NCBI RefSeq assembly: GCF_004331735.1
Contig: NZ_SJSO01000004.1
Span: 200,847 to 264,846, forward strand
DNA length: 64,000 bases
From: Pedobacter psychrodurus
GTDB lineage: Bacteria > Bacteroidota > Bacteroidia > Sphingobacteriales > Sphingobacteriaceae
Reading direction: 5' to 3'
Each line of letters opens with the position of its first letter. The first letter of the stretch is position 1. Position numbers and translations under genes: made by a program. The notes beneath the pieces were generated by a model that did no database searches, was not told the DNA's origin, and saw nothing but the letters and a program-made list of their open reading frames with translations. This document shows, piece after piece, positions 16,054 through 25,301 of the stretch.

Positions 16054-19000
16054 ATGTGCCTTGGTTCGTGTCCCCACGAACCAAAAAGAATTCAATTTAA
16101 ACAGTTGTTTTTATTGCTGTTATTCTTCATCAATTTATATGGAGCTAATTCCCTTTATGCACAAAGTCCAATCAGAAAAGATATTTCCTTAAACACCAAT
16201 TGGCTCAGCATTGCCGACGAAAAAAACAGCAATGCTTTTGATGGTTTTCAGTTAGCTAGCTACAAAGCCATAGACTGGAAAAAAGTAAACGTTCCGCATA
16301 ACTGGGATCAATACGGAGGTTATCAAAGGAAACTTCATGGCAATAAACACGGTTACGCCTGGTACCGCAAAACGTTCAAAACCAATGAAATCAAAATAGG
16401 TAAACGCTTTTTTCTGTATTTTGAAGGGGTAGGTTCTTATGCAACCATTTGGTTAAACGGTAAAAAGGTTGGCTATCATGCGGGGGGTAGAACAACTTTT
16501 ACATTAAATGTTACTGCTGCAATCAAATTGAATAACCAGGAAAATGTTTTAGCTGTTCGGGCAGATCATCCTGAAAATATTCAGGATTTACCCTGGGTGG
16601 ATGGTGGCTGCTCTACCGAACGGGGTTTTTCAGAAGGCTCACAGCCAATGGGTATTTTCCGTCCGGTACACTTAATTGTAACGAACGATGTGCGCGTTGA
16701 ACCTTTTGGTATCCACATTTGGAACGATAATAAAATATCAGCACAATCTGCTGTTTTAAACCTGAGCACGACCGTTAAAAATTATGGTTTGAAGCCTAAA
16801 AATATGATAGTCGTAAATAGGCTATTAGATTCAGATGGAAAGCAAATTAATGAACTAAAAAAATCTCTTGTTGTTCCGGCTGGGAAAGAAATACAGATCG
16901 ATCAGCAAACTGATAAAATCATCAAACCCAAACTTTGGTCTTTAGAAAACCCATATCTATACACGCTTCAAACGAACATAGTAGAAAACGGGAAAGTTGT
17001 AGACGAGGTGAAAACAACTTATGGTATCCGCTGGATTAGCTGGCCATCCGATAGCTATCGGATTGGCGACCAGGCGATCCAAAAACAGTTTCTGTTAAAT
17101 GGGAAACCAGTTTTTATTAACGGGATTGCCGAATACGAACATCTAATTGGTCAGAGCCATGCTTTTAGTAATGAGCAGATCAGCTCGAGGGTTAGGCAAA
17201 TTAAAGCAGCTGGTTTTAATGCTTTCCGCGATGCACATCAACCGCATAATTTATTGTATTCTGATTATTGGGATAAAGAAGGCATTTTATGCTGGACGCA
17301 AATGGCTGCTCATATCTGGTACGATGCACCCGGATTTAGAAAGAACTTTAAAACACTTTTAACAGACTGGGTAAAAGAACGCAGAAACAGTCCGGCGGTA
17401 GTGTTATGGGGTTTGGAAAACGAAAGTACTTTGCCTGAAGATTTCGCAAAGGAATGTACCGAACTGATTAGGAAATTAGATCCTACGGCTTCATCTCAAC
17501 GAAAAGTAACCACTTGTAATGGTGGAAAAGGAACAGATTGGGATGTACCACAAAACTGGACAGGTACCTATGGTGGTAATCCTTTAACTTATGGTGAGGA
17601 TCTCCAGCGGCAGGTTTTGGTTGGTGAATACGGTGCCTGGAGAACAATCGATCTTCATAACACAGATGTGAACGGAAAAGGCTATACCGAAAACAAAATG
17701 ACCGATTTAATGGAGACTAAGGTGCGCCTGGCGGAATCGGTGAAAGATAAAACCGCAGGGCACTTTTTCTGGCTGTACAGTTCGCATGATAATCCGGGCA
17801 GGGTGCAGGGAGGAGAAGGATTGAGAGATCTGGATCGGGTAGGACCTGTAAATTATAAGGGTATGTTTACTCCCTGGGAAGAACCTACGGATGTATTTTA
17901 TATGTTCAGGTCAAATTACGCGCCAAAACAAACTGAGCCTATGGTGTATATCGTTTCGCATACCTGGCCAAACCGTTGGACCAAACCCGGCATCAAAGAC
18001 AGTATTGTAGTTTATTCCAATTGCGATGAAGTAGAACTTTTTAATGATGTAAACGGTCAATCTTTGGGCAGAATGAAACGCGGCATTATAGGCACGCATT
18101 TTCAATGGAATAAGCCTGATATCCAATATAATGTATTGTATGCGGTTGGTTATGTGAACGGAAAAGCTGTTGCTAAAGATCAAATGGTATTACAAAACCT
18201 GCCTAATAGCCCAAAATTTAATACTTTAATTAAGGATAAACAACTAACGGCTCCCGCTCAGGGTTATAATTATGTATACCGTATAAATTGTGGTGGTGGC
18301 GATTATACAGATACCAATGGCAGTAAATGGTCTGCTGATCGGAAATTAACTTCACAGCATAACTTTGCTTCAACCTCCTGGACCACAGATTTTACAGGTA
18401 TTCCTGCTTTTTTTGCCAGTCAACGCCGTACCTTTCAACCCATTGAAGGTACCAAAGATTGGAAGCTTTTTCAGACTTTTAGGTATGGCAGAGATCAGTT
18501 GAAGTATCATTTCCCGCTACCTGACGGAGAATATCTGGTTGAACTTTATTTTATAGAACCTTGGCTGGGCATTGGCGGAGGTTTTGATGCCAAAGAGATG
18601 CGCTTATTTGATGTGGCATTTAACGGTAAAACTGTAATTAATGACTTAGACATCTGGAAAGAAGCTGGAAGTAACACTTTACTAAAGAAAACAATCAAAA
18701 CAACTGTTAAAGGTGGCTTTTTGGATATTAATTTCCCAGAAGTAAAAGTTGGTCAGGCCGTTATCTCGGCAATTGCAATTGCAAGTTTGAAGCCAGGTAT
18801 CCAACCTGCAGCACCAAGCAAATCACTCTTGACAAAAATTAAAAATGCTGAACTAAACAATTGGCTGGATGTTGGCGATGAACAATTTATAGGTGAAAAT
18901 TCTACCTTTATCGATCTGCCTTCTAATTTATATGGTGCTGAGTGGTTAAAAGCATCAAGGGGACAAGAAAGTATCGAGTTCACCACTACAGATAGTGTTG

Positions 19001-19593
19001 ACACATTTATCGCTTTAAATATAAATACCAGCATTCCGCAGGGATTCGAAGATACCCGAACATCGTTAAAAAATAGTAAGGACGAAAGCTTTAATCTCTA
19101 TAGAAAAAGGCTTATACCGAATGAAAGAATCATTTTCGATAGCAGAACAGTCACTGTTTTTGTAATGCCTGTTACCCATTTACAACCCGCATACGATTTA
19201 AAAACAACCATTACCTATAAAGCTACTGATGGTATTTTAACAGGCAATGAAGTGGTGAAATCGGTACTTATGGATAAGGAACGCGTAATTTTTAATGCTG
19301 ATAATCAAGGAAGCTTAACCTGGCAGATTTCAGTTGGTGTTGCCGATACCTATTCTTTAACCATCAAATACCATAATCCATCAGTGCAGCTTTTAAAAGG
19401 AAAATTGGAGTTTTCATCAGTAGATGGAACCTTGATGAAAACAGAAAGTGTTGAATTTGCGCCAACCAAAACAGGTAAATGGAACTATTTGAACACCAAT
19501 ACAGGAAGTATGATTAATGCTGGAACTTATAAACTCAAGTTGATTCCTACTGAAGCTAAAGGACTAGCTGTTGATGCTTTAGATGTTCAATAA
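16054..19593 (+). CDS. GH2 beta-galactosidase-like enzyme with malectin domain, secreted
   Basis: A retaining GH2 enzyme of about 1179 residues. The hydrophobic signal segment is QLFLLLLFFINLYGANSLYA. No good ATG lies just before it; the nearest, at 16054, is inside a TTGGTTCGTG palindrome that encodes CLGSCPHEP, so the start is uncertain (an upstream ATG at 15958 is a repeat translation). Domains in order are the sugar-binding jelly roll, Ig-like domain, TIM barrel with acid/base Glu in VLWGLENEST and nucleophile Glu in LVGEYGAW, a malectin-like domain near NCGGGDYTDTNGSKWSADR, and C-terminal beta domains. An 18-bp dispersed palindrome at 17046-17063 encodes SDSYR in a loop. Beta-galactosidase or a related activity is likely. 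Confidence 0.85.
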   Translation: MCLGSCPHEPKRIQFKQLFLLLLFFINLYGANSLYAQSPIRKDISLNTNWLSIADEKNSNAFDGFQLASYKAIDWKKVNVPHNWDQYGGYQRKLHGNKHGYAWYRKTFKTNEIKIGKRFFLYFEGVGSYATIWLNGKKVGYHAGGRTTFTLNVTAAIKLNNQENVLAVRADHPENIQDLPWVDGGCSTERGFSEGSQPMGIFRPVHLIVTNDVRVEPFGIHIWNDNKISAQSAVLNLSTTVKNYGLKPKNMIVVNRLLDSDGKQINELKKSLVVPAGKEIQIDQQTDKIIKPKLWSLENPYLYTLQTNIVENGKVVDEVKTTYGIRWISWPSDSYRIGDQAIQKQFLLNGKPVFINGIAEYEHLIGQSHAFSNEQISSRVRQIKAAGFNAFRDAHQPHNLLYSDYWDKEGILCWTQMAAHIWYDAPGFRKNFKTLLTDWVKERRNSPAVVLWGLENESTLPEDFAKECTELIRKLDPTASSQRKVTTCNGGKGTDWDVPQNWTGTYGGNPLTYGEDLQRQVLVGEYGAWRTIDLHNTDVNGKGYTENKMTDLMETKVRLAESVKDKTAGHFFWLYSSHDNPGRVQGGEGLRDLDRVGPVNYKGMFTPWEEPTDVFYMFRSNYAPKQTEPMVYIVSHTWPNRWTKPGIKDSIVVYSNCDEVELFNDVNGQSLGRMKRGIIGTHFQWNKPDIQYNVLYAVGYVNGKAVAKDQMVLQNLPNSPKFNTLIKDKQLTAPAQGYNYVYRINCGGGDYTDTNGSKWSADRKLTSQHNFASTSWTTDFTGIPAFFASQRRTFQPIEGTKDWKLFQTFRYGRDQLKYHFPLPDGEYLVELYFIEPWLGIGGGFDAKEMRLFDVAFNGKTVINDLDIWKEAGSNTLLKKTIKTTVKGGFLDINFPEVKVGQAVISAIAIASLKPGIQPAAPSKSLLTKIKNAELNNWLDVGDEQFIGENSTFIDLPSNLYGAEWLKASRGQESIEFTTTDSVDTFIALNINTSIPQGFEDTRTSLKNSKDESFNLYRKRLIPNERIIFDSRTVTVFVMPVTHLQPAYDLKTTITYKATDGILTGNEVVKSVLMDKERVIFNADNQGSLTWQISVGVADTYSLTIKYHNPSVQLLKGKLEFSSVDGTLMKTESVEFAPTKTGKWNYLNTNTGSMINAGTYKLKLIPTEAKGLAVDALDVQ
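16061..16084. repeat. TTGGTTCGTG palindrome inside the GH2 signal-peptide region
   Basis: A perfect inverted repeat, TTGGTTCGTG then TCCC then CACGAACCAA. It is the same element as at 62012-62035, with one centre base changed. Here it is read as LGSCPHEPK, immediately before the signal-peptide core. Confidence 0.85.
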
Positions 19594-19595
19594 GA

Positions 19596-19622
19596 TAAGA
19601 TGGTACAATATGTAGCCAAAAT
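19596..19622 (+). promoter_or_regulatory. Conserved box upstream of the symporter gene
   Basis: TAAGATGGTACAATA, two bases, then TAGCCAAAAT is shared almost exactly with 38629-38655 upstream of the first lyase gene, and loosely with 33021-33055 upstream of the second susC. It contains an imperfect dyad TGGtACA...TGTagCCA and lies 70-95 bp before the symporter start, so it may be a shared operator. Confidence 0.5.
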
Positions 19623-19691
19623 CTTATATTAATGTTGATATTTAGTCATGCATATTTGTTTTAACCAAATTAATAAACGAGCCAACAAATA

Positions 19692-21260
19692 ATGAAAGGA
19701 CTTCCTGTAGTCGATCTTGCAATAATCTTCATTTATCTTGTTGGAATGATATTAGTTGGGGTTTATTTTTCGAGGAAAAATAAAAACTCTGAGCAATTTA
19801 CAAAAGCTTCGGGCCTGATCCCCGGATGGGCGATAGGTTTATCTATTTATGCAACATTTTTAAGCAGTAATACTTTTTTAGGCGTGCCCGGCAAGGCATT
19901 CGGGAGCAATTGGAATGCATTTGTATTCAGCATTTCGATGCCGCTGGCGGCATGGATCGCTTCAAAATACTTTGTTCCTTTTTACCGAAATACTGGCGAA
20001 ATATCGGCCTATACACATTTAGAAAAACGTTTTGGTGCATGGGCTAGGGTATATGCAGTAATGTGCTTTCTGTTAACGCAGCTAGCCAGAATGGGATCGA
20101 TATTTTTTGGAATCGCCTTGAGTTTACAAGCACTTACAGGTTATTCCATGCAGATGATTATGATTGTAATGGGCATTTGTATCATCGTTTATACCGTTTT
20201 AGGAGGAATTGAAGCGGTAATATGGACGGAAGTGGTGCAAGCTGTAGTGAAAACTTTTGGCGCATTGCTTATTCTGTATTTAATTATTTCGAATATGCCG
20301 GGAGGCGTTTCGAAGATTGTAGAGATCGGGCAATTGGCGAATAAATTTAGTTTAGGCAGTTTTAAACTCGATTTTGTTGGATCATCGTTTTGGGTAGTAT
20401 TGCTCTATGGATTTTTTATCAACCTGAACAACTTTGGGATGGATCAAAATTACATTCAGCGTTACCATACGGCATCTTCTAGCAAAGCAGCTTCAAAATC
20501 AATCTGGTTGTGTGTTTGGTTGTATATTCCGGCATCACTACTCTTTTTTATTATAGGATCTTGCTTGTATGCCTATTATGAAATCAATCCAGACTTGGTA
20601 CAGTCGATCAAACATCAGGTAGCCATTGAGCGTTTGCCTTTACATGCATCGGCTGCAGAAGTACTAAAGGTTCAAAATGCATTGCAGCCATCAGATTATG
20701 GTGATAAAATTATGCCTCATTTTATGGTCACTAAAATTCCGATAGGTTTGGTTGGATTAATCGTGTCGGCCATTTTATCGGCTGCAATGAGTACCATAAG
20801 TTCGGGGATGAATGCCTCAGCAACGGTATTTTCGGTTGATATTTATAAGCGGTATTTCAAACCGGGCATCACCGATAAGCAGAATTTATCGCTGTTACAT
20901 TTAGCCACTATTGGCTTTGGATTATTGGGTATGATTGCTGGCATTGCCATGATTGGCGTAAAAAGTATTTTAGACGTTTGGTGGGAATTATCAGGGATTT
21001 TTGCTGCAGGAATGCTGGGATTATTCCTCTTGGGGATCATCAGTAAGCAAACTAAAAATCATGAAGCCATAACAGCAACCATAATTGGCATAGCCGTAAT
21101 TATATGGATGACATTTTCTTCACTTCTTCCTCCAGAATATGAAGCTTTTAGAAATCCTTTGCATAAGAACATGATTATAGTGATCGGCACTTTAACCATT
21201 TTTTTAGCAGGACTTTTTCTGACGAAAATTAAAAACAAAAAGATTAATACAGCCAATTAA
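19692..21260 (+). CDS. Sodium/solute symporter (SSS family)
   Basis: A 522-residue integral inner-membrane protein with about 13 hydrophobic segments, starting MKGLPVVDLAIIFIYLVGMI. Family signatures include YFSRKNKNSEQFTKASGLIPGWAIGLS, the Na+-site region SSNTFLGVPGKAFG, YTVLGGIEAVIWTEVVQ and ILSAAMSTISSGMNASATVF. SSS transporters couple sodium entry to sugar, sugar-acid or amino-acid uptake. Its place after five secreted glycosidases and before a DapA-type aldolase suggests import of a released sugar or uronate to the cytoplasm. The substrate cannot be identified from sequence. Confidence 0.92.
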   Translation: MKGLPVVDLAIIFIYLVGMILVGVYFSRKNKNSEQFTKASGLIPGWAIGLSIYATFLSSNTFLGVPGKAFGSNWNAFVFSISMPLAAWIASKYFVPFYRNTGEISAYTHLEKRFGAWARVYAVMCFLLTQLARMGSIFFGIALSLQALTGYSMQMIMIVMGICIIVYTVLGGIEAVIWTEVVQAVVKTFGALLILYLIISNMPGGVSKIVEIGQLANKFSLGSFKLDFVGSSFWVVLLYGFFINLNNFGMDQNYIQRYHTASSSKAASKSIWLCVWLYIPASLLFFIIGSCLYAYYEINPDLVQSIKHQVAIERLPLHASAAEVLKVQNALQPSDYGDKIMPHFMVTKIPIGLVGLIVSAILSAAMSTISSGMNASATVFSVDIYKRYFKPGITDKQNLSLLHLATIGFGLLGMIAGIAMIGVKSILDVWWELSGIFAAGMLGLFLLGIISKQTKNHEAITATIIGIAVIIWMTFSSLLPPEYEAFRNPLHKNMIIVIGTLTIFLAGLFLTKIKNKKINTAN

Positions 21261-21316
21261 AATCATTCTGGTTTTTTCTAGGCATTATAAAAAACAATTT
21301 ACCATATCAGATTATA

Positions 21317-22249
21317 ATGGAAAACTCACAAAAAGGGTTCATCCCGGTTATGCTTACGCCTTTTTTAAGCAACGGAAATATAGATTATCCAGCACTTACG
21401 CAGCTTACCGAGATTTATTTACAGGCTGGTTCATCGGGTTTATTCGCCAATTGTTTGTCGAGCGAAATGTTCGAATTGAGCGATAAAGAAAGAATACAGG
21501 CTATAAAACATGTAATAAAAGTGGTCGATGGAGCAGTGCCTGTTGTCGCTACCGGAACGTTTGGCGGGGAAATAAGTAAGCAGGCAGATTTTGTAAAGGA
21601 AGTGAGCGATGCAGGAGTAGAGGCCGTGATTGCCATTACCAGTTTACTAGCCGAAGAAAATGAAACAGACGAAATTTTTAACGAAAGGGTTTTCGATCTT
21701 CTGGATCAAACAGATAAAATTCCGCTAGGATTTTACGAATGTCCGGTGCCTTATAAAAGGATATTAAAACCAGCTCAATTGGCCGATTTCGTATCGACAG
21801 GAAGAGTGATTTATCATAAAGATACCTGCTTAGATCTTGGTCAGATTAAAGAAAAACTGAAACTCACAGCAGGCCGGACTTTTGGATTATATGATGCGTA
21901 TATCGTACATGCGGTAGAATCGTTAAAAGCTGGCGCTTCAGGCTTATCGTGCATTCAAGGCAATTATTTTCCTGAATTGATTGTTTGGCTTTGCGACCAT
22001 TACGATGATGAGGCTTTTAAAGATGAGGTGCAAATGGTACAACAGTTTTTAATCGATAATATGGACGTAATGCATAATGTTTATCCGGTGGTTTCGAAGT
22101 ATTTCCTGCAAAAACGAGGTCTTAATATTTCGACCTTTACCCGCCGAAATGTGGGTTCATTTACGCCAAGTATAATAAAAGAGGTTGAAACATTGTTTGA
22201 TGATTATACCTTGCTTCGCAATAATTTAAATATTAAGGTTTTTATATAG
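21317..22249 (+). CDS. Dihydrodipicolinate synthase/N-acetylneuraminate lyase-family aldolase
   Basis: A 310-residue TIM-barrel class I aldolase, cytoplasmic. It begins GFIPVMLTPFLSNGNIDYPA, has the substrate loop GLFANCLSSEMFELSDKERIQ (the usual GTTGE replaced by NCLSSE), the conserved tyrosine in IPLGFYECPVPYKR, and the Schiff-base lysine K168 in VIYHKDTC. Such enzymes cleave or form 2-keto acids with pyruvate. The altered carboxylate-binding loop shows it is not a lysine-biosynthesis DapA. With the symporter 56 bp upstream it may process an imported keto-deoxy sugar acid from pectin, but the reaction is not known. Confidence 0.85.
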   Translation: MENSQKGFIPVMLTPFLSNGNIDYPALTQLTEIYLQAGSSGLFANCLSSEMFELSDKERIQAIKHVIKVVDGAVPVVATGTFGGEISKQADFVKEVSDAGVEAVIAITSLLAEENETDEIFNERVFDLLDQTDKIPLGFYECPVPYKRILKPAQLADFVSTGRVIYHKDTCLDLGQIKEKLKLTAGRTFGLYDAYIVHAVESLKAGASGLSCIQGNYFPELIVWLCDHYDDEAFKDEVQMVQQFLIDNMDVMHNVYPVVSKYFLQKRGLNISTFTRRNVGSFTPSIIKEVETLFDDYTLLRNNLNIKVFI

Positions 22250-22558
22250 GTTCCGTCGTCATCCTGAACTTGTTTCAGGATCTATTTAGCCAGATCTCAT
22301 AGGTTTAATTCGTTGTTTATATTGTTTTCAATGGTCTCATTGAAGGCTGCGCCATTTAAAAACCTGCGAGGTTTTGGCGATTTGTCATTCCCAACTTGAT
22401 TGCGAATCGTAATGCAATAAGCTTTAAGATTAGCTTCGCTGAGGACTTCGCGGGAATGACGACCGTTCTTTAGAATATATAGTTGATAACTTGTTTTAGG
22501 ATCTATTATACCAGACCTTATAGGTTTCAAAAACCTATAAGGTCTTTAAATAAGGCTT
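22250..22558. repeat. Intergenic repeat cluster between convergent genes
   Basis: No gene. A short dyad ATCCTGAA/TTCAGGAT lies at 22261-22281, and a longer REP-like inverted repeat spans 22384-22461, starting GTCATTCCCAACTTGATTGC and ending CGCGGGAATGACG. The segment ends in the bidirectional terminator listed at 22513-22545. Fragments reading AACCTGCGAGGTTT and AACCTATAAGGTCT suggest a third short repeat type. Confidence 0.7.
22513..22545. terminator. Bidirectional intrinsic terminator
   Basis: A perfect 15-bp stem AGACCTTATAGGTTT / AAACCTATAAGGTCT with a three-base loop, flanked by A/T tracts, placed between the convergent DapA-family and AraC-family genes. Confidence 0.75.
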
Positions 22559-23428
22559 CTAATTCAAATACTTCCTTTTATAATCTAAAGGCGTCATTCC
22601 CGTAACCTTTTTAAAGTGCCGGTAAAAATTAGATACATTATTAAAACCACAATCGAAACAGATCATTTCGGTTGGTAGTTTGTTCTCAATCAGGAATCGG
22701 CAGGCATGGCTCACCCTAATTTCGATCAGAAAATCATAAAAAGTTTTCTTCGTCATCAGTTTAAAATACCTGCAAAAAGAAGTCACGCTTAAATTACTCA
22801 ACGATGCTACTTCTTCTAGCGTAATATCCTTTTTATAATTACTCAAAGTATAATTACAGATTTTATTAATGCGGAGTGTTTCAGATTCATTACTCTGATA
22901 GAATGTATTTTTACTGGTTACAATAGTTGAATATTCCTCTGTTTCTGCCAATGTTTTTAAAATAGATAACAAAATGATGATCCTATCCAGATTTGTAGCA
23001 TCAACAGCAGCCCGCATTAAATCGATCAGTTTGTCTTTAGCTTTTCCCTTAATCACCATCCCGCCTTTAGCCTTTTCGAATAATTTAGGAATCAGGTAAG
23101 CTTCAGGTAAAGTAAGCATGTATTTCCCAAGGCAATCGGGCAAGAAATGAATAACCATTGCTTCGGTTGTAAGATCGGGGTTGTTTTGAAAATATTCATC
23201 TTTACAGCGCCAGGTATGCGGTAAGTTCTCGCCCAAAAGTACCATCTCATCTGGCACAAAATTGCTGATGTTATCACCGATAAAACGAACGCCTTCACCC
23301 TTAATTACATAATGCAGTTCTAGCTCAGGATGGTAATGCCAGATATTTCCAAAATCAGGTTTGATATCATGACGGATACTAAAGGAACTTTGTAAGGTAA
23401 TTGGAACTTTATGAAAATGAGGTTTCAT
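22559..23428 (-). CDS. AraC-family transcriptional regulator with cupin sensor domain
   Basis: A 289-residue DNA-binding protein. Residues about 15-100 form a cupin-like AraC sensor (FGNIWHYHPELELHYVIKGEG, LLGENLPHTWR). The C-terminal 100 residues contain two helix-turn-helix motifs: ITLEEVASLSNLSVTSFCRYFK and the signature FDCGFNNVSNFYRHFKKVTGMTPLDYKRKYL. It should sense a sugar and activate nearby operons. It is read divergently from the isomerase-like gene at 23653 and convergently with the DapA-family gene, so the isomerase operon is its likeliest target. The ligand is unknown; deoxysugars or pectin sugars are plausible. Confidence 0.92.
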   Translation of the reverse strand: MKPHFHKVPITLQSSFSIRHDIKPDFGNIWHYHPELELHYVIKGEGVRFIGDNISNFVPDEMVLLGENLPHTWRCKDEYFQNNPDLTTEAMVIHFLPDCLGKYMLTLPEAYLIPKLFEKAKGGMVIKGKAKDKLIDLMRAAVDATNLDRIIILLSILKTLAETEEYSTIVTSKNTFYQSNESETLRINKICNYTLSNYKKDITLEEVASLSNLSVTSFCRYFKLMTKKTFYDFLIEIRVSHACRFLIENKLPTEMICFDCGFNNVSNFYRHFKKVTGMTPLDYKRKYLN

Positions 23429-23652
23429 ATTAAAATCAATATTTGGTTAGGACTGCGTTACTATTCTACAAATGGTGCCACAGCGCGCCCTAAAGTTAAC
23501 GAGATTAATGATAACATCCTATATTAATTTGATAAAAACCATTAGAAAATAGTGTTTTTCATTGCTGAGTTTTGTATATAGCCGTAAAGGCATAACCAAA
23601 ATATAAGCTGACAAATTATTTTTTATATAAATAGTTTGTTTATTAATAAATT

Positions 23653-25290
23653 ATGAGACAAGGCAAACAAGGAGAAATTCTATTGGTTTCTAGCGGAGAT
23701 TTACGACTTTCGGCAAATCAAAACTGCTGGGCTGCCCAAATTGAAATGGAGCGAAAATTAACTGTGGCTATTGAGCAATTCGGTTGGAAAGTTAAACGTG
23801 CCCATCCTTACAATTCAACAAAAAAACATGGCTTTATCGATTCGCAAAGAATGGGAATGGATATCTTTAGAAATATTAACCCTGATCAGCCTTTAATTGT
23901 AGCAGAAAGTGTTTGGCAATACTCTCATCACGTATTAGCAGGACTTACCACGCATCGCGGACCGATATTAACCGTTGCCAACTGGAGTGGTCAATGGCCT
24001 GGCTTAGTAGGTATGTTAAATTTAAATGGTTGTTTAACCAAAGCAGCTATTCCCTACAGCGCTTTATGGAGTGAAGATTTTACTGATGATTTTTTTTCAG
24101 AAGGGCTACAGGAATGGTTATCGACAGGTAAAATCAGCTATGATCAGAGTCATGTAAAGAGTTTTGCCCTCAGTAAAATTCCAATGAGCGACGATAAGAT
24201 AGGAAGAACTTTTGCGAAAAGCTTAAAAGAGCGAAAAGTGATCATGGGCGTGTTTGACGAGGGTTGCATGGGTATGTACAATGCTATCATACCCGATGAA
24301 CTATTACATAAGACCGGTTTTTTTAAAGAACGTTTGAGTCAATCGGCACTATATGCCGCTATGTTGAAAGTAACAGATGTTGAAGCAGTTGCCGTTTTAG
24401 ACTGGCTTTTAGAAAAGGGTATGACCTTTAACTGGGGCACTGAAGAAGAAATCCAGTTAACAAAAAGACAAACGCTCGAACAATGTAAAATGTATATTGC
24501 AGCCTTAAGAATTGCCGATGATTTTAGCTGCGATACCATTGGGATACAGTACCAACAAGGTTTAAAAGATTTAACTGTTGCCAGCGATCTGGTAGAGGGT
24601 TTATTAAATAATGAAGACCGTCCGCCTGTATTTTCTGTTGATGGCAAAGAACTTTACCCCAAGCGGGCTTTACCACATTTTAACGAAGTAGATGAATGTG
24701 CTGGTTTAGACGCTTTAGTAACCTACAATCTTTGGAAAGAATTAGGCATGACCGGGGAAAACACCCTACACGATATCCGTTGGGGTGAATATTATAAAAA
24801 TGATGAAGTTGATGGTTTTGTTTGGCTGTTCTTAATCTCTGGGGCTGCACCACCTGCGCATTTTATTGGTGGTTATGCGGGGGCAAGTAGTGATAGGCAA
24901 CCGGCCATGTATTTCCGTTTAGGTGGAGGTTCGTTAAAAGGCATTAGTAAACCGGGCTTCGTTGTGTGGAGCCGCGTATATATAATGGATAACGAAATAC
25001 ATTGCGATTTAGGTGTTGGCGAAGTGGTAGCTTTACCTGAAGCCGAAACCAAAAGGAGATGGGAGGGCACAACTCCAGAATGGCCGATTATGCACGCCAT
25101 TTTAAAAGGGATTAGTCGCGATCAGATGATGGCCAGACATAAAGCCAACCACATTCAGGTGGTTTATACAAACTACGAAGCCGGAGCACATGAAGCTTGC
25201 CGGATTAAAGCCGCTGCCTTAGATGAGCTCGGTTTAAAAGTACATTTCTGTGGAGATGTAAACTTAATTAAAAAAAGAAATTCAATTTAA
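23653..25290 (+). CDS. L-fucose/L-arabinose isomerase-family protein
   Basis: The 545-residue cytoplasmic protein resembles the FucI/AraA fold: an N-terminal Rossmann-like half (GEILLVSSGDLRLSANQNCW, PLIVAESVWQYSHHV, GPILTVANWSGQWPGLVG), a middle part with KVIMGVFDEGCMGMYNAIIPDE, FNWGTEEEIQLTK, and a C-terminal part with HFNEVDECAGLDALVTYNLW and HFIGGYAGASSDRQPAMYFR. Fucose isomerase converts L-fucose to L-fuculose using Mn2+; acidic ligands are probably in the FDEGCMG and EVDECAG segments. The protein is diverged from canonical FucI, so substrate is uncertain. It is followed 11 bp later by a DUF3826 gene, which is unusual because that product is secreted. Confidence 0.75.
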   Translation: MRQGKQGEILLVSSGDLRLSANQNCWAAQIEMERKLTVAIEQFGWKVKRAHPYNSTKKHGFIDSQRMGMDIFRNINPDQPLIVAESVWQYSHHVLAGLTTHRGPILTVANWSGQWPGLVGMLNLNGCLTKAAIPYSALWSEDFTDDFFSEGLQEWLSTGKISYDQSHVKSFALSKIPMSDDKIGRTFAKSLKERKVIMGVFDEGCMGMYNAIIPDELLHKTGFFKERLSQSALYAAMLKVTDVEAVAVLDWLLEKGMTFNWGTEEEIQLTKRQTLEQCKMYIAALRIADDFSCDTIGIQYQQGLKDLTVASDLVEGLLNNEDRPPVFSVDGKELYPKRALPHFNEVDECAGLDALVTYNLWKELGMTGENTLHDIRWGEYYKNDEVDGFVWLFLISGAAPPAHFIGGYAGASSDRQPAMYFRLGGGSLKGISKPGFVVWSRVYIMDNEIHCDLGVGEVVALPEAETKRRWEGTTPEWPIMHAILKGISRDQMMARHKANHIQVVYTNYEAGAHEACRIKAAALDELGLKVHFCGDVNLIKKRNSI

Positions 25291-25301
25291 ATAATTAAAA
25301 C

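Noticed and set aside
21317..22249. dapA (lysine biosynthesis)
   Set aside because: The substrate loop lacks the usual GTTGE motif and the gene sits in a sugar operon, so only the family is claimed.
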